Shown: positions 1 to 10,869 of the stretch, piece after piece | Numbering within the stretch: the stretch's first letter is position 1 | How the letters are laid out: every line of letters starts with the position of its first letter | Assembly (NCBI GenBank): GCA_029961685.1 | Contig: JARWKL010000008.1 | Coordinates: 7,194,501-7,258,500 of the forward strand | Source: Aristolochia californica | Lineage: Eukaryota; Streptophyta; Magnoliopsida; Piperales; Aristolochiaceae | Direction: 5' to 3' | Length of the DNA stretch: 64,000 nucleotides | Program-made: the position numbers and the translations under genes | The notes under the pieces: generated by a model | What the model was told of the DNA's origin: nothing | What the model saw: the letters and a program-made list of their open reading frames with translations, nothing else | Database searches by the model: none

Positions 1-184
1 TTTGGAATCTATAAATAAAGCTTTTGGGGAGGGTGTGATATCAACTACCCTAATTATTCCTCCTTTTTTTCAACGTGCTCACTCTCCCTCTCCTTGGTTG
101 TCTCTTTTTTTTTTCATTTTACTTCTCCTTCTTTCTTCCATCTGTTGCATAATAATGTGATCTATGGAATCCTGAAAATCAACA
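1..184 (+). repeat. 3' end (U5-like) of an LTR
   Basis: The stretch has a TATA-like box (TATAAATAA near 10-18), a pyrimidine-rich tract and ends with CCTGAAAATCAACA. The LTR at 25018-25408 ends in almost the same way (GTCCTGAAAATCAACA). I read it as the right end of a family-B type LTR whose left end lies outside the window. The body of the sequence matches only loosely, so the subfamily is uncertain. Confidence 0.45.
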
Positions 185-630
185 CTCTCTATTACAAGAA
201 AGTTGTAAGTTTGATTTTTATTTTGTATTTTAATTTTCTTTTTAGAGTTTTTCTAGTACCTTAAAACTTGAATATTTGGCCTTCTAGAGCTTGTAAGCTA
301 GAAAAGGAGTGTCCCCTAGAGCCAGTGCAAGTTGTATTGAATATCTAGGGGAGAGATTGAAATTATGTAATTGGGATAAAACATGGCTTAAAGAGAGCCT
401 TGAATCTCTTAGTATTTTTCAGCTAGTATAGCTTATTAGCAAAATTTCCCGAGCAATGGTTCTTTGGTAGTGAATACCATGAGAGGAACATCGATAAAAA
501 AATTCTTCGGTGTTCTCTTATGGTTCTGTGTGCTTTAAGTTTATTTATCATTTATTTTGATTACATAACTCGAACGTTAGAGTTTTTAATTAAAATCACA
601 ATTCACCCACCTTCCACCCCCTCCCCTACA
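185..630 (+). repeat. SIRE-like copia LTR, 3' part
   Basis: The right end (AATTCACCCACC, a C-rich stretch, then CCTACA) is followed within 3 bases by a tRNA-Met primer-binding site. This CAATTCACCCCC-type end is characteristic of SIRE/Maximus copia LTRs in plants (established knowledge). The left boundary is not visible. Confidence 0.5.
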
Positions 631-632
631 AT

Positions 633-644
633 TGGTATCAGAGT
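633..644 (+). other. primer-binding site (tRNA-iMet)
   Basis: TGGTATCAGAGT matches the 3' end complement of initiator tRNA-Met at 11 of 12 positions. It sits between the LTR end and a gag relic, as expected for the start of minus-strand DNA synthesis. Confidence 0.7.
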
Positions 645-698
645 AAGCCTTAACTGATTGAAATCCAAATTTAACTTGATTTTGTTCAATCGATTTCG

Positions 699-1790
699 AT
701 GGTAACTCAAGAACCAATTATGTTCCAAGAGGATCATGATCCAAATTCTGCTCCGCTGCTTATTCATTCACTATACCAATGGTAGAGAATTATAATGAAA
801 TTATTTTTACAATCTATTGGATTTGAACTATAGGAAGCAATCACTAGTAAACCTTTCATCCCATCCCAAAAAGTAAAGGGGAGATCTATTCCAAATGAGT
901 ATGTGATTGGGATGACCTTGACAGTGCAAAAGTTGATGGCAATGCTAGCACTATGGAACTCATTCTATGTCACTTAGGTGATGAATTACTAGATTCTTAT
1001 TCATCTTGTAAATCAACCAAGGATTTACGAGATAAACTTGAATAAGATTTTTCTTGGAACATATAATGTAGCTCTTCAATCTCCGAATGCAGTACATGTA
1101 GTGGCAACATAGATATTGAAGATCGTATGCACTTAAGTTTAGTAGGAAACATCAGATCAAACCGAGATGAAACTTTTGAGAGTGACATCTATGGGTTATT
1201 GGACAAAGAATAACGTATGAGGCCATTAGAAGAGTCCATGTCTTCACTTAGGGGAAAAGAAAACAAAAAAAAGAAATTGAGAAGGCAACTTTCAAAATTA
1301 GAAAAGGGATTTGAATCCTTGAAAGCCGATTGCTACTCCAAGCTACAAGAGCTTAGAAAAGAATGTTTTAGTCTCATCACAGAATGTGATAAACTTGAAC
1401 TCCATCCTTCAAACATTCTTGAGTTGATAAATGAAAAAAATATCATTCACTCTAGGATTTAAGAATGTCTAGAAGAGAATAAAATGCTAAAACCCCACAA
1501 ATGGTTAGCTAAAGGAAAAACCTTTGACTTATCCCATTGCTTAAAGATAATTTAGGGAAAAGTCACTATGAATAATCAAAATGTCATATTCATATTGTGA
1601 GAAATTTGGAATTTAGTGTTAAGGTCCATGAGACTAGAAGAGAATGAAGATTTAGTAGTTCTCATAGGGCAAATGTGAAAAATATCACAACAACACCTAC
1701 GTATAATGGTTCATGTTATAAATGTGGGTTTATAAGCCAATATGAATTTGAGTGCTCAGATAGAAGATCAAAGTTGAATGTTTATAGGCC
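699..1790 (+). pseudogene. decayed copia gag (SIRE-like)
   Basis: Gag is the capsid protein of the element. An ATG at 699 opens a frame with several stops. Pieces in shifted frames match the plant copia gag layout: a KLFLQSIGFEL segment near 800 (the usual YWK-x-MK-x-FL region), GDELLDSYSSCKSTKDLRDKLE near 975-1040 (the usual CKSAKEIWDKLE region, shown here in two overlapping parts), and a charged coiled-coil-like open frame at 1217-1462. Near 1714-1755 there is a zinc knuckle in which the histidine of CX2CX4HX4C is replaced by glutamine. Many frameshifts show it is long dead. The clade assignment is inferred from the LTR end and leader. Confidence 0.55.
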
Positions 1791-1832
1791 AATATGCATT
1801 TGAGCACTCAGATAGAAGATCAAAGTTGAATG
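1729..1832 (+). repeat. 52-bp tandem duplication
   Basis: Two adjacent copies (1729-1780 and 1781-1832) differ at only a few bases. The duplicated segment includes the back half of the degenerate gag zinc knuckle, so it arose after or during decay of the element. Confidence 0.85.
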
Positions 1833-2754
1833 CAGTGAAGAAAGTTTGCATTCTCAAGGGAAACCTAAATTTATCTTAAAAAATTGAGATGGTGGGACCT
1901 AAACAAAATTGAGTGCCCAAGGGCATTTGATCTTTGAAGCAAGGAGTGGAGTTTTTGAGTCAAGCTATATAATACATGAAAATTACCTAAATATCTTGTG
2001 GGAAATGAATTATGTAACATGTTTATGTCATTTCAAATATTTTTTGTATGGGACATGGTTTTCAAGATTAATTCAATGATAGTTTCATCATTTAACCTCA
2101 TATACCAATCCTTGTCTAGTTTATGTGACTTGAAGTTTTGATGAAAATAAAAATCCTATATAAACTAGCACTTTAGCATCCATTGACTTAAGAAATAATA
2201 GATTATTGTTAGCCAAGGACATATCAAGCAAAGATCATGTTAGTTTCAAACCCAATCTAAATTTATGTACATATGTTTGAAATAGAATTGGTTGTTCGTA
2301 AGTAAGGTTATGCTCATTAGTTGTATTGTGAAAAGTCTTGATCCATACGTCTTGCTGGATTAACTGGTTCACTCATGTCAACATGGACATTTCAAACTCA
2401 TATTTTGAAACCCAAGTCCATCGTAATCACTACATGGGATTCTCATGAGTCCACCATGCCTAACTAGAACAACTAGTCTTAAAGGGATAAGACCTACTCA
2501 CTAAGACATAGAAGATAAACTCTTTAAATGAGTAGCCTTCTTTGCTCATACGTTGAGGCATTCCCTACCTTCTCTTAGTTTTGAACAAGAATACATATAT
2601 GAGTAAGGATCATACATCTTGTCTTTTGGAATATCTAGATAGTATATCAAGTCACTCTTGGATAATAGATATCATCTATCTTATGGTATTAGTGATTGGA
2701 TTTGGTCTTCAATTGCAAGCAACCACTTTCATCAATCTAATAGATAATGCCTTT
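1833..2754. other. no recognisable gene
   Basis: AT-rich sequence with short open frames only. It probably continues the decayed copia element (leading from gag into pol), but I could not identify protease, integrase or RT motifs in any frame. Confidence 0.4.
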
Positions 2755-3103
2755 GAACTCCAAACTTGCTACAAATGATGTATAGGATCTTCTCATATAA
2801 AATGGCAATCTTCCATATCTTCCAATACTCCCCTCACATTGGTGCTCTTTTCCATGAAGCCCAACTAGCATAAGATAAGTGAGAGTAAAATCACTCCAAG
2901 TCGTATGGCATAGCTCTATACTCCAGTCATAACCCATGTTGGATGTAGGGCACACTTCTATCATCCTCAGGTACTTGCACTCCTATCTTTCGTAGGTAGT
3001 GGGTCTATACGTAGTGCTCAGAAGTGTAGTAAAACTCCTCCATAACCGTGTCCCTCCATAGGACAACGACTCTCAAGTGGTAGGACTAATAAATGCTAAT
3101 TAA

Positions 3104-3133
3104 GGGGGGGGGGGGGGGGGGGGGGGTGGGGGG
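3104..3133. repeat. poly-G tract
   Basis: Twenty-three consecutive G, one T, then six G. It lies at the same family-B site as the C run near 39546-39555 and the shorter C run near 24650, so it is an expanded homopolymer rather than a separate element. Confidence 0.9.
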
Positions 3134-3355
3134 TAACGTATATATTGTAATAAGCTCCTCCATCAATGTGCCCCAACCCGAGCACCGACTCTCATAGGTA
3201 GAAATGGTTGATAAATGCCTATCATTCACAAGACAGAGATAAAAGATGTGATACATGATAAATGCATGTCGCACACAAGACGACAATAAAAGACGTGATA
3301 AGTGGGTAATGCCTGTCATTCACAAGAATATGATAAAAGACCCATGGGTATATCG

Positions 3356-3391
3356 ATATATATATATATATATATATATCAATATATATAC

Positions 3392-3471
<80 letters not shown>
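3356..3471. repeat. (TA)n microsatellite
   Basis: About 115 bp of TA repeat with a few interruptions. At the equivalent place in the copy at 28236-29063 there is a (TATC)n-(TA)n microsatellite, so it is a hypervariable position of family B. Confidence 0.95.
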
Positions 3472-3474
<3 letters not shown>

Positions 3475-4181
3475 AGTCTCAATGGACTTAAAACACCCAA
3501 CCAGGATGAACTTAAACTCCCAACCGTAGCAACACGCAAGAGGTTGGCCCAAAGAAGTATGTGAGAGTCAAATAAAGGATGGTAGGTGTAAAGTTGTCAA
3601 ATAACGAATAGGTAATGGGTACAGAGGAAGATAGGATGCTGAGGTCACCACATCTTCAATAATAATATCTCATCCAAAGAGAAACAATATTTGCAGTTGA
3701 AATGGGCCCATATAACACGACCCAAAATAATAAAATCCTTGTAAAAGAACCCATGAAATAATCCAATGCGAGTATCTGTACCAAATAATATGTTGACCAA
3801 GGAATATGTTGCGAATACCCCAAAATAATAATCCAGCCAGACAAATAGAATCGAGTCAAACCGAGTCAGGTATCACCAATTATTACTACAATTATTACTG
3901 CTAGTCAGGATTCTTGATCTTCATTTTTCTTTGCTGCTAAAAAATTCTTCTTAGATGCAAAGGCTTCATCTTTTGTGCTCCCCCTTTCTTGAATTTTTTT
4001 TCACATAAAACTTACAACATAGGGAATAAAATACCTCTTTCTTTTACTTCTTGTACTTCTCCCCCTCAAGCTGGGAGGTAATGCCAGTGTTCCTATCTTG
4101 AACCAAATAACATAGATGTAGTAACCGAGAAAGGGGTAAGTGTGGTATTTTCTTGATATAGTTGATCAATAACAACAACTC

Positions 4182-4572
4182 TGTTGGAAGATGGGCTCAA
4201 GCCCACGAGCTCAAGACAAGAAGCCCACCCATCAAAGGAGTGGCATATGTGTAAAATATGGTACTTTCCATAAAGATGGCATAGAAGTGTAAATATGTGT
4301 TCCTTTTATGTCTTTTGTTTTATCAAGCCGTAGCCCTAAGGGCATTGTAAAGCTATAAATAAAGGCATTGGCTAAAAGGTAGGGCATTGAAGCACTCTCC
4401 TCTCTTTCCACAAATTCGTCCAGACCTCATTTTTCTTTTTGACTCAACCCTCTTCTCCCTTTATCCAAACTATCTTCTTCCACGTTCTTCTTCTTCTCTT
4501 CTCCTTCTCTCTTCTTCTTCTTCTTCATTCTTGTTGATCTAAAGTTCCTTTCATGAGATCCTAAATTCTACA
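4182..4572 (+). repeat. copia-A copy 1, 5' LTR
   Basis: It begins TGTTGGAAGATGGGC and ends TTCTACA, directly before the primer site. It shows TG...CA ends and matches both LTRs of copy 2 along its whole length (391 bp here; 391 and 394 bp there). Confidence 0.93.
4354..4364 (+). promoter_or_regulatory. LTR TATA box
   Basis: TATAAATAAAG inside the LTR, kept in all copia-A LTR copies in the window (also at about 9564 and, on the minus strand, near 10680 and 16055). It is the likely Pol II promoter of the element. Confidence 0.6.
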
Positions 4573-4584
4573 TGGTATCAGAAT
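4573..4584 (+). other. primer-binding site (tRNA-iMet)
   Basis: TGGTATCAGAAT directly abuts the LTR end. It has two mismatches to the consensus TGGTATCAGAGC; copy 2 retains the consensus. Confidence 0.8.
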
Positions 4585-5474
4585 AAGGAGTTTAGGATCT
4601 CTCTTCATGGAGTTATTATGAAATTTGTTCAAGAAGTTATAAAAGGAGTTCGGTCATGAAGATATAACTTCGTGCTTTTCTTATTTACTTTTTTTTGTTT
4701 CCTTTTCTTATTTACATACTCATTTTTACTGTTTTTCTTTACTTCTTGAATTTTGAGTCACATCAAGTCAAGATAAATCTTTATATGTTGTAAAAATTTA
4801 TTTCTATGACTAAATTGATGTTATAATCTTGACTCCTTATAAATCAATTACAAGAGTGATCAAGATCATTTGTTGTTTGCATCTTATTAAGATTGATGGG
4901 TGAAATTCAATTACCTTTATGTAATTTGGATCCATCTCATTTGAGGTAGAATTCCAACTCATGTTGTTGTATCTTCTCCTACTTTAGGTTGCTCATGGGT
5001 TTGTGTTATGTTGTTGGATGCCCATTATATGTTTGATAAAATTCTAGCAGTCATTTACCCTTTGTAGTTCCGTTTTTTTTAACTTCAACAATTGAATTTT
5101 TTTTTACGTTGAAGTCTCCCATGAGTTGAAGATAAATCTCTTCCAAGTGTCTTGGTTTGCCATTAAATCTTCTCTAAATTTTTGTCTATTGCTCACTTGT
5201 GTTGGAGTTTGGATTAAGGCCTAATCGGTTGCATTTACTTTCTTCTCTTTGTTCTTATGAATACAAGAGAAGTTGAGTGATGGTTGGATGTTATTATCAC
5301 TTTCTAAAGGCACAAATTTGTTGATAATTTGGTTCTTGCCCTCGTGAAAGAAATTGGTTCTTGTTCTCTTTTGTTGGTGACTGATTTGGTCTACGTGTTA
5401 TTTAAATTACGTTGAGTAATTATTCTTTGAAGAAGGCCGTTTTCCCTTGACCTCCATATTTTACTTCCCTCATA

Positions 5475-6716
5475 ATGGAGATTGGATACAATAGTAATAA
5501 GAGTGATATACTCTGCATTACTAAAATTCTACCTAGAGGTCTCTCCAATTACATGAGTTGGTCACAATCGGTTCGAAGGGTTCTTATTACTCGTGACCTC
5601 TTGAGCCACGTTGTTAACTTTCCTCTTCCGATTGATGAAGAAGATGCATCCTACCACAATTGGGTTAAGGATGATAATATGGTGATAAGTTGGCTCATTA
5701 ATAGCATGGAAGAGCAGGTGGCCAACAATGTGGTCCACTTGGAAACCGCGAAGCACATATGGGACACTTGTGCCAAGCTTTACTCAAGCACTGCTTCATT
5801 AAAAAAAATATATGATGTCTTACATAACATGCTTCATACGAAACATGGAGATAATATTCACGAATTTTTGGCATGGTTTCAAGGTCTTCTTCAAGAATGG
5901 AAACTAGCTCAGCCATATTCCACTGATATTTCCATTCAAGAACGACAAAGAGAAGCTTTGGCAGCAGCCATTTGCTTTTCGAATATTAAACCATACCTTA
6001 AGGTGGCCAAAACTCAGATTCTAAGTTCTTCTGCTCTTCCATCATTTAATGATATTAGTATTACATTACTTCGAATATCGGATTCATCCCCTCCTCCTAT
6101 TGATGCTCCATCGGCGATGTTCTCTGGCAATCGGGGAACATCTTCCTCATCCCGAGGAAGGGGTAGAAATATGCGAGGGGCTAAAAATAGAGGTGGTAGA
6201 ATGGGTCAGAATTCTTTCCGTACTGACCCTCAAATTTGCACTTATTTTGGTCGTCAGAACCACCTTGTGGCATCATGCTGGAAACTTTATGGCAAGCCTG
6301 ATTGGGCCACAGCTAACCCAGTCTGAGTAAACATTGAGAAAAATAAAGATAATGCTGAATCATCATCCGAAAATGTGACTCTTACGGCTGAGGACTATGC
6401 TACATTTAAGAAAATGAAGTCCTTCATGGAATCATCTATTCCCTCATCATCTACTGCTGACACTACTATTGCCTCATGTATGCTTTCTTCCTCTTCTTCC
6501 TCTTCCTCTTGTATCATCGACTCCGTAGCCTCAAAACATCTATCAGGTAACAAACACTTGTTGCAGTCCTTATCTCCTTGTTATCCTCATAAATTCGTTA
6601 CTATTGCTGATGGTACCCAAACCAAGGTCCTTGGCAAAGGTTCCTCCTCTCTTACTTCATCTATTCCTCTTCAAGATGTTTTGTTTGTTCCTCAATTTCC
6701 TTTAAATTTCTTCTAG
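5475..6716 (+). pseudogene. copia-A copy 1 gag and protease
   Basis: The frame opens at ATG 5475 and gives a 283-residue gag (capsid; UBN2-like region with WLINSMEEQ and a C-terminal zinc knuckle). In the knuckle the second cysteine is phenylalanine (CTYFGRQNHLVASC), whereas copy 2 has CTYCG. A TGA stop at about 6324 interrupts what is a continuous frame in copy 2; the same frame resumes at 6375. The aspartic protease motif near 6517 reads IIDSVAS where copy 2 has IIDSGAS, so the catalytic DSG triplet is lost. A second stop follows at about 6714. The protein cannot assemble or mature normally. Confidence 0.88.
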
Positions 6717-6744
6717 GTTAGTCAATTGACCAAACAATTAAATT

Positions 6745-8078
6745 GCTCTTTCACCTTCTCAATATCTTCTTGTGTCTTTCAAGATCTCACTACGAAGCGG
6801 GTTATTCTTGGCGGCCATGAAAAGGGGAGTTTGTACAACTTCACTCCTCCACTATTGGCTGCATTATAATCCACTACATCTGAGGCCCAACTTTGGCACA
6901 ACCGACTTGGTCATCCGTCTACCCCTTCACTTCGTTCTTTGGTTCCATCTTTAAAAGGACTTTCTAATTTCAGTTGTGAGGTTTGTTAATTAAGTAAACA
7001 TGTTCGGAGTACATATTCTCCTCATCTTACAACTACAAGTACTGCTCCATTTGAGCTAAAACATTCTGATGTATGGGGCCCTTTATGTGTCTCAAATATT
7101 TTCCAAGTTAAATATTTTGTCATTTTTGTTGATGATTTTACTCGAGTGACTTGGTTATATCTATTTAAAGAGCATTCCGAAATTCTTCATTTGTTTAAAA
7201 ATTTTCATGCTATGGTCTTGACACAATTTAGGAAGAAAATTCAAACCCTTAGATCTGATAATGCTAAGGAATACATGTCTCATGACTTCAAATCATTTTG
7301 TGAGAGTAATGGGCTTATTCATCAAACATCATGTGCCTATACTCCTCAACAAAATGGTCTTGCTGAAAGGAAGAATCGTCATCTTCTTGAAGTTGCTCGG
7401 GGCCTCCTCTACTCCATGAAGGTACCCTATTTTTATTGGCCTCATGCTATACTTACAACATGCTTTCTAATTAATAGGTTACCTTCATCAGTCCTTCATC
7501 ATAAAACTCCTTACTCTGTGTTATTTATTGGTGAAGATCCTTTTCCTCTTCCTTTGAAAGTGTTTGGATGTACATGTTTTGTTCATGTTACATCCCCACA
7601 TAAAAATAAACTTGATCCTCGATCTTTGAAGTGCATTTTTTTGGGGTACTCTCGCACCCAGAAAGGTTATGTCTTTTACAATCCTACCCTTGGGAGGATG
7701 TTTATCTCTAGGGATGTGACTTTCTTTGAGGACACCCCCTTCTACTCCTCCCATGGTGCTCCTCCAGGATGGACTTGTCCTTCTACTACTCCTTGTCCGC
7801 TTGTGCCATTCAATCTTGAAGTGGATCCATCCCCTGATGCACCGGTCGTACCTTCACCTGTGGAGTTGTCGGATCCATCCGAGGTAAGTCGTCCTCCTAT
7901 GGATGGGCCTGAATTTGATACTCGACCTATTGCTTTAAGAAAAGAACGTCGCTCCTGTACTACTTCACATCCTATCTCAAATTTTATGTCTCACCATCTC
8001 TTGTCTTCCGAGTGTTTTCAGTTTCTTGCGTCCCTTTCTTCTACTTCCATTCTGCAGTCGTATCAGGAGGCCCTGAGA
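6745..8078 (+). pseudogene. copia-A copy 1 integrase
   Basis: The gag-pre-integrase segment (HNRLGHPS near 6895, with its zinc-binding histidines and cysteines) is followed by the integrase core. The catalytic triad is still visible: D in HSDVWGP (about 7065), D in RSDNAKEY (about 7256) and E in QQNGLAERKN (about 7365). The C-terminal part carries the plant copia marker KCIFLGYS (about 7630). An in-frame stop stands at about 6988 (EVC followed by TAA) and there are frame changes before 7146; from 7146 to 8201 the frame is open. Integrase inserts the cDNA into the genome; this copy is inactive as part of a broken polyprotein. Confidence 0.88.
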
Positions 8079-9384
8079 CATCCTAGATGGAAGGTGGCTA
8101 TGGATGAAGAAATGCACGCCTTATACGAAAACCAAACCTGGTACTTAACATCACTCCCGAAAGGTAAAAGACCAGTTGGTTGTCGATGGGTTTTTTGGTG
8201 AAACATAATCCGGATGGATTGGTTGCTTGTCTTAAAGCTCAACTGGTTGCTAAAGGCTATACGCAGTGCTTTGGGATAGATTATGATAAAACCTTCTTTC
8301 CTGTTGCAAAATTGAATTCGGTACGTATCATCTTATCTGTTGCCCGTCTATCAGTTGGATGTTAAAAATGTTTTTTTAAATGGTGATATCAGTGAGGAAA
8401 TTTATATGGTTCAACCACATGGTTATGTGGTTGAGGGGGAGTCAGTATGCCGGTTAAAAAAGTCTTTATATGGGCTTAAGCAGTCCCCTCGGACTTGGTT
8501 TGATAAATTTAGTCAAACACTCCTACGGTTTGGTGTTCATCGGTGCTCAGTTGATCATTCCGTATATTATAAAGATACGGTCAAAGGGAAAATATTATTG
8601 GCTGTATACGTGGATGATATTATCTTAACCGGTGATGATGCTTTGACACACTTATGGATTCAAATGTAAAATTATGTGCCACAAATGAAGAAGATATTGA
8701 TATTGGCAAATATCAAAGACTCGTGGGAAAACTGATTTATCTGACGGTAACTAGGCCAGACATATCATATGTTTTAAGTGTGGTGAGTCAATTCATGCAC
8801 AAACCACAAATTACCCATTGGCAGGCTTTAGAGAGAATATTACGTTATCTAAAAGGATCTCCAGGAAGAGGATTGCGGTATAAAAAACATGGGCACTTCA
8901 ACATAGAAGGCTTCTCAGATGTAGATTGGGCTGGATCTCCTGATGATAGAAAATCTACATCAGGATATTGTACTCTAGTTGGGGGAAACTTGGTTACATG
9001 GAAAAGTAAGAAGAAAAATGTGGTTGCAAGATCTAGCGCCAAAGTAGAATACAGAGATATGACCCATACCGTTAGTGAACTTTTATGGGTCAGGACCCTT
9101 CTTACCGAACAAGGTTTTTATAAAAAGGGGTCCATGAATCTGCATTGTGATAATCAAGCAGCCATGCATATCACTTCAAATCCAGTTTTTCATGAAAGAA
9201 CTAAACATATTGAGGTGGATTGTCATTTTATACAGGAGAAGTTTCAAGCAGGAATAATCTCTCTCAAACATGTGTCATCTCAAGAGCAAGTAGCTGATAT
9301 TCTCACTAAACCCGTTACATCTAAAATCCTATCGTTTATATGTGGCAAGCTGGGTATTTATGATGTCTTTTCTCCTCCAGCTTG
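8079..9384 (+). pseudogene. copia-A copy 1 reverse transcriptase and RNase H
   Basis: RT begins with the conserved RHPRWKVAMDEEMHAL block. The catalytic YVDD box is intact (8607-8618). A one-base loss near 8190 shifts the frame; about 20 bases are missing near 8343; and about 190 bp are missing just after the YVDD region at about 8645, removing the LGMLKYFLGIEV block that copy 2 retains. RNase H follows (residues around LHCDNQAAMH, and ADILTKP near the end) and stops at 9382-9384, one step before the polypurine tract. Confidence 0.88.
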
Positions 9385-9392
9385 AGGGGGAG
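9381..9392 (+). other. polypurine tract
   Basis: CTTGAGGGGGAG directly precedes the 3' LTR and overlaps the pol stop codon. It primes plus-strand DNA synthesis in this family. Confidence 0.8.
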
Positions 9393-9586
9393 TATTGGAA
9401 GATGGGCTCAAACCCAAAAGCTCAAGACAAGAAGCCCACGCATCAAAGGAGTGACATATGTGTAAAATATGGTACTTTCCATAAAGATGGCATAGAAGTG
9501 TAAATATGTGTTCCTTTTATGTCTTTTGTTTTATCAAGTTGTAGCGCTAAGGGCATTGTTAAACTATAAATAAAGGCATTGGCTAA
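9393..9586 (+). repeat. copia-A copy 1, truncated 3' LTR
   Basis: It matches the first half of the 5' LTR, with TG changed to TA at the tip. The match stops near GGCATTGGCTAA; family-B sequence follows. Confidence 0.85.
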
Positions 9587-9715
9587 GAGAGCACCAATGT
9601 GAGGGGGAGTGTTGGAAGATGGGATGACTGCCATTTTATACAAAGATATTCTATACATCATTTGCAGCAAGCTGGAAGTTCATGATGTTCTCTCTCCCCC
9701 CACCTTGAGGGGGAG
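9587..9715 (+). mobile_element. family-B 3' internal end with pol tail relic
   Basis: This piece has an internal polypurine-like tract plus LTR-like tip (GTGAGGGGGAGTGTTGGAAG, about 9599-9618), then about 70 bp that in one frame reads KLEVHDVLSPPT followed by a stop. This corresponds to [12 protein letters not shown] at the end of copia-A pol. It closes with a second, terminal polypurine tract (CTTGAGGGGGAG) directly before an LTR. Confidence 0.75.
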
Positions 9716-10173
9716 TGTTAGAAGATGAGTTCCAACCCAAGGAACCAAGGAACCAAGGAAGGCCCACAAGATGGGCCCAAGCACAGAAGAAGTAGGACCC
9801 ACCATGATTACCAAGAGCTAACATCCTTATCACATAAGTTGGAAGATCAAGAAAGACTCACAAAGATAACCACAAGCTGGTTGGAAGATCAAGAAGGACT
9901 CGCAAATATAACCACGAGCTGACATCTTTATCTTAAGGTCACATCATAGAAGATTTCTAGTTTGAGTTATGTTTGTCTTCTATTTATTTTGAGTTATTTA
10001 ATTATGTTAAGGCGTATCCTTAAGTGTTAGAGTTTGGGTGTAATTGGGACAAAGGTAGTTTTATTGTAATTGGATTCTACTACCCCTTTCTATTATAAAT
10101 AGAGGTTCATGTACTCTCATTATAATAAGTTAATGAAGTCAATGAAGTATTTCCCTTTTCCTTAAATTCAACA
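9716..10173 (+). repeat. family-B LTR (plus strand)
   Basis: It begins TGTTAGAAGATGAG after a polypurine tract and ends AAATTCAACA. It holds the family TATA box TATAAATAGAGG and the conserved block TAAGTGTTAGAGTTTGGGTG. Inside there is a 42-bp tandem duplication (9838-9921). Confidence 0.85.
9838..9921 (+). repeat. 42-bp tandem duplication in LTR
   Basis: Two near-identical units starting TTGGAAGATCAAGAA. Other family-B LTRs (for example 18093-18526 and 37807-38239) have one unit, so this is a copy-specific duplication. Confidence 0.85.
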
Positions 10174-10468
10174 ATTGTAATTAGGGGTTCATGTAAAATA
10201 TTAGTCTACTGGGTTCATGAACTTATATTCAAAAAAGGTCAATAAACTTTCTATTTTCCATAAAGTCAACATGGTATTAGAGTAGGTTTTGTGAGTTGAC
10301 TCGGTCAACCCACATAGATAATGTGATCCTTTTCTGATTTATTGTCTCTAGAAATTTAGGTTTGTATCTATTTTTTTTCTCTCTTTTTTGGTCTTAAGAA
10401 TAACCCGTTCGGTGATGACTATAGGAGAAAAACTCCTACATTATGTGACGATGCAAGGAGAAAATTCC
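10174..10468 (+). mobile_element. extra U5-like segment, primer site and leader of family-B element
   Basis: After the first CAACA end, 98 bp (10174-10271) follow that end in another TTCCATAAAGTCAACA, then the primer site TGGTATTAGAGT at 10272 and the family leader GTGAGTTGACTCGGTCAACC. The LTR end is thus partly duplicated or extended. The leader runs on to 10468, where copia-A copy 2 is inserted, and resumes at 16243. Confidence 0.65.
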
Positions 10469-10862
10469 TGTAGAATTTAGGATCTCATAAAATAAACTTT
10501 AGATCAATAAGAAAGAAGAAGAAGAAGCAGAAGAGAGATGGAGAAGAGAAGAAGAATAACATGGAAGAAGAGAGTTTGGATTAAGGGAGAAGAGGGTTGC
10601 GTCAAAAAGAAAAATGTGGGTTGGACGAATTTGTGGAAAGAGAGGAAAGTGCTTCAATGCCCAACCTCTTTGCCAATGCCTTTATTTATAGTTTTACAAT
10701 ACCCTTAGGGCTACAACTTGATAAAACAAATGACATAAAAGGAACACATATTTACACTTCTATGCCATCTTTATGGAAAGTACCATATTTTACACATATG
10801 CCACTCATTTGACGTGTGGGCTTCTTGTCTTGAGCTCGTGGGCTTGAGCCCATCTTCCAACA
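10469..10862 (-). repeat. copia-A copy 2, 3' LTR
   Basis: In element sense it begins TGTTGGAAGATGGGC and ends TTCTACA. On the minus strand it follows the polypurine tract at 10863-10876. Confidence 0.93.
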
Positions 10863-10869
10863 ATCCCCC

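Larger units (their letters stand above)
2755..4181 (-). mobile_element. family-B element fragment, 3' half of internal region
   Basis: The sequence shares long blocks with the other family-B internal regions (17614-19260, 21189-22478, 28236-34235 and the plus-strand copy at 38240-39907). The order of blocks is the same. It contains an internal polypurine copy with LTR-like start (around 2797-2815, reverse strand) and no usable ORF. It is cut at 4181 by copia-A copy 1, at the point where the intact family reads ATCAATAACAACAACTC followed by AAAAAGTGA. The 3' LTR expected on its left is missing. Confidence 0.75.
4182..9586 (+). mobile_element. copia-A retrotransposon, copy 1
   Basis: A Ty1/copia element with a 391-bp 5' LTR (4182-4572), a primer site, an ~890-bp leader (4585-5474), gag, protease, integrase, RT and RNase H in that order (the copia order), a polypurine tract (9381-9392) and the first 194 bp of the 3' LTR. 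The 3' LTR breaks off at about 9586 against family-B sequence, so the right end and the target duplication are lost. Coding is broken by stops, frameshifts and a deletion of about 190 bp in RT. It is inserted into the family-B internal region that ends at 4181. Confidence 0.92.

Noticed and set aside
3222..3539. Open frames of repeated Ile-Tyr in both directions
   Set aside because: They are translations of a (TA)n microsatellite.
9725..9922. 65-codon frame with repeated LEDQE motif
   Set aside because: It is a 42-bp tandem duplication inside an LTR; other LTR copies lack the frame.
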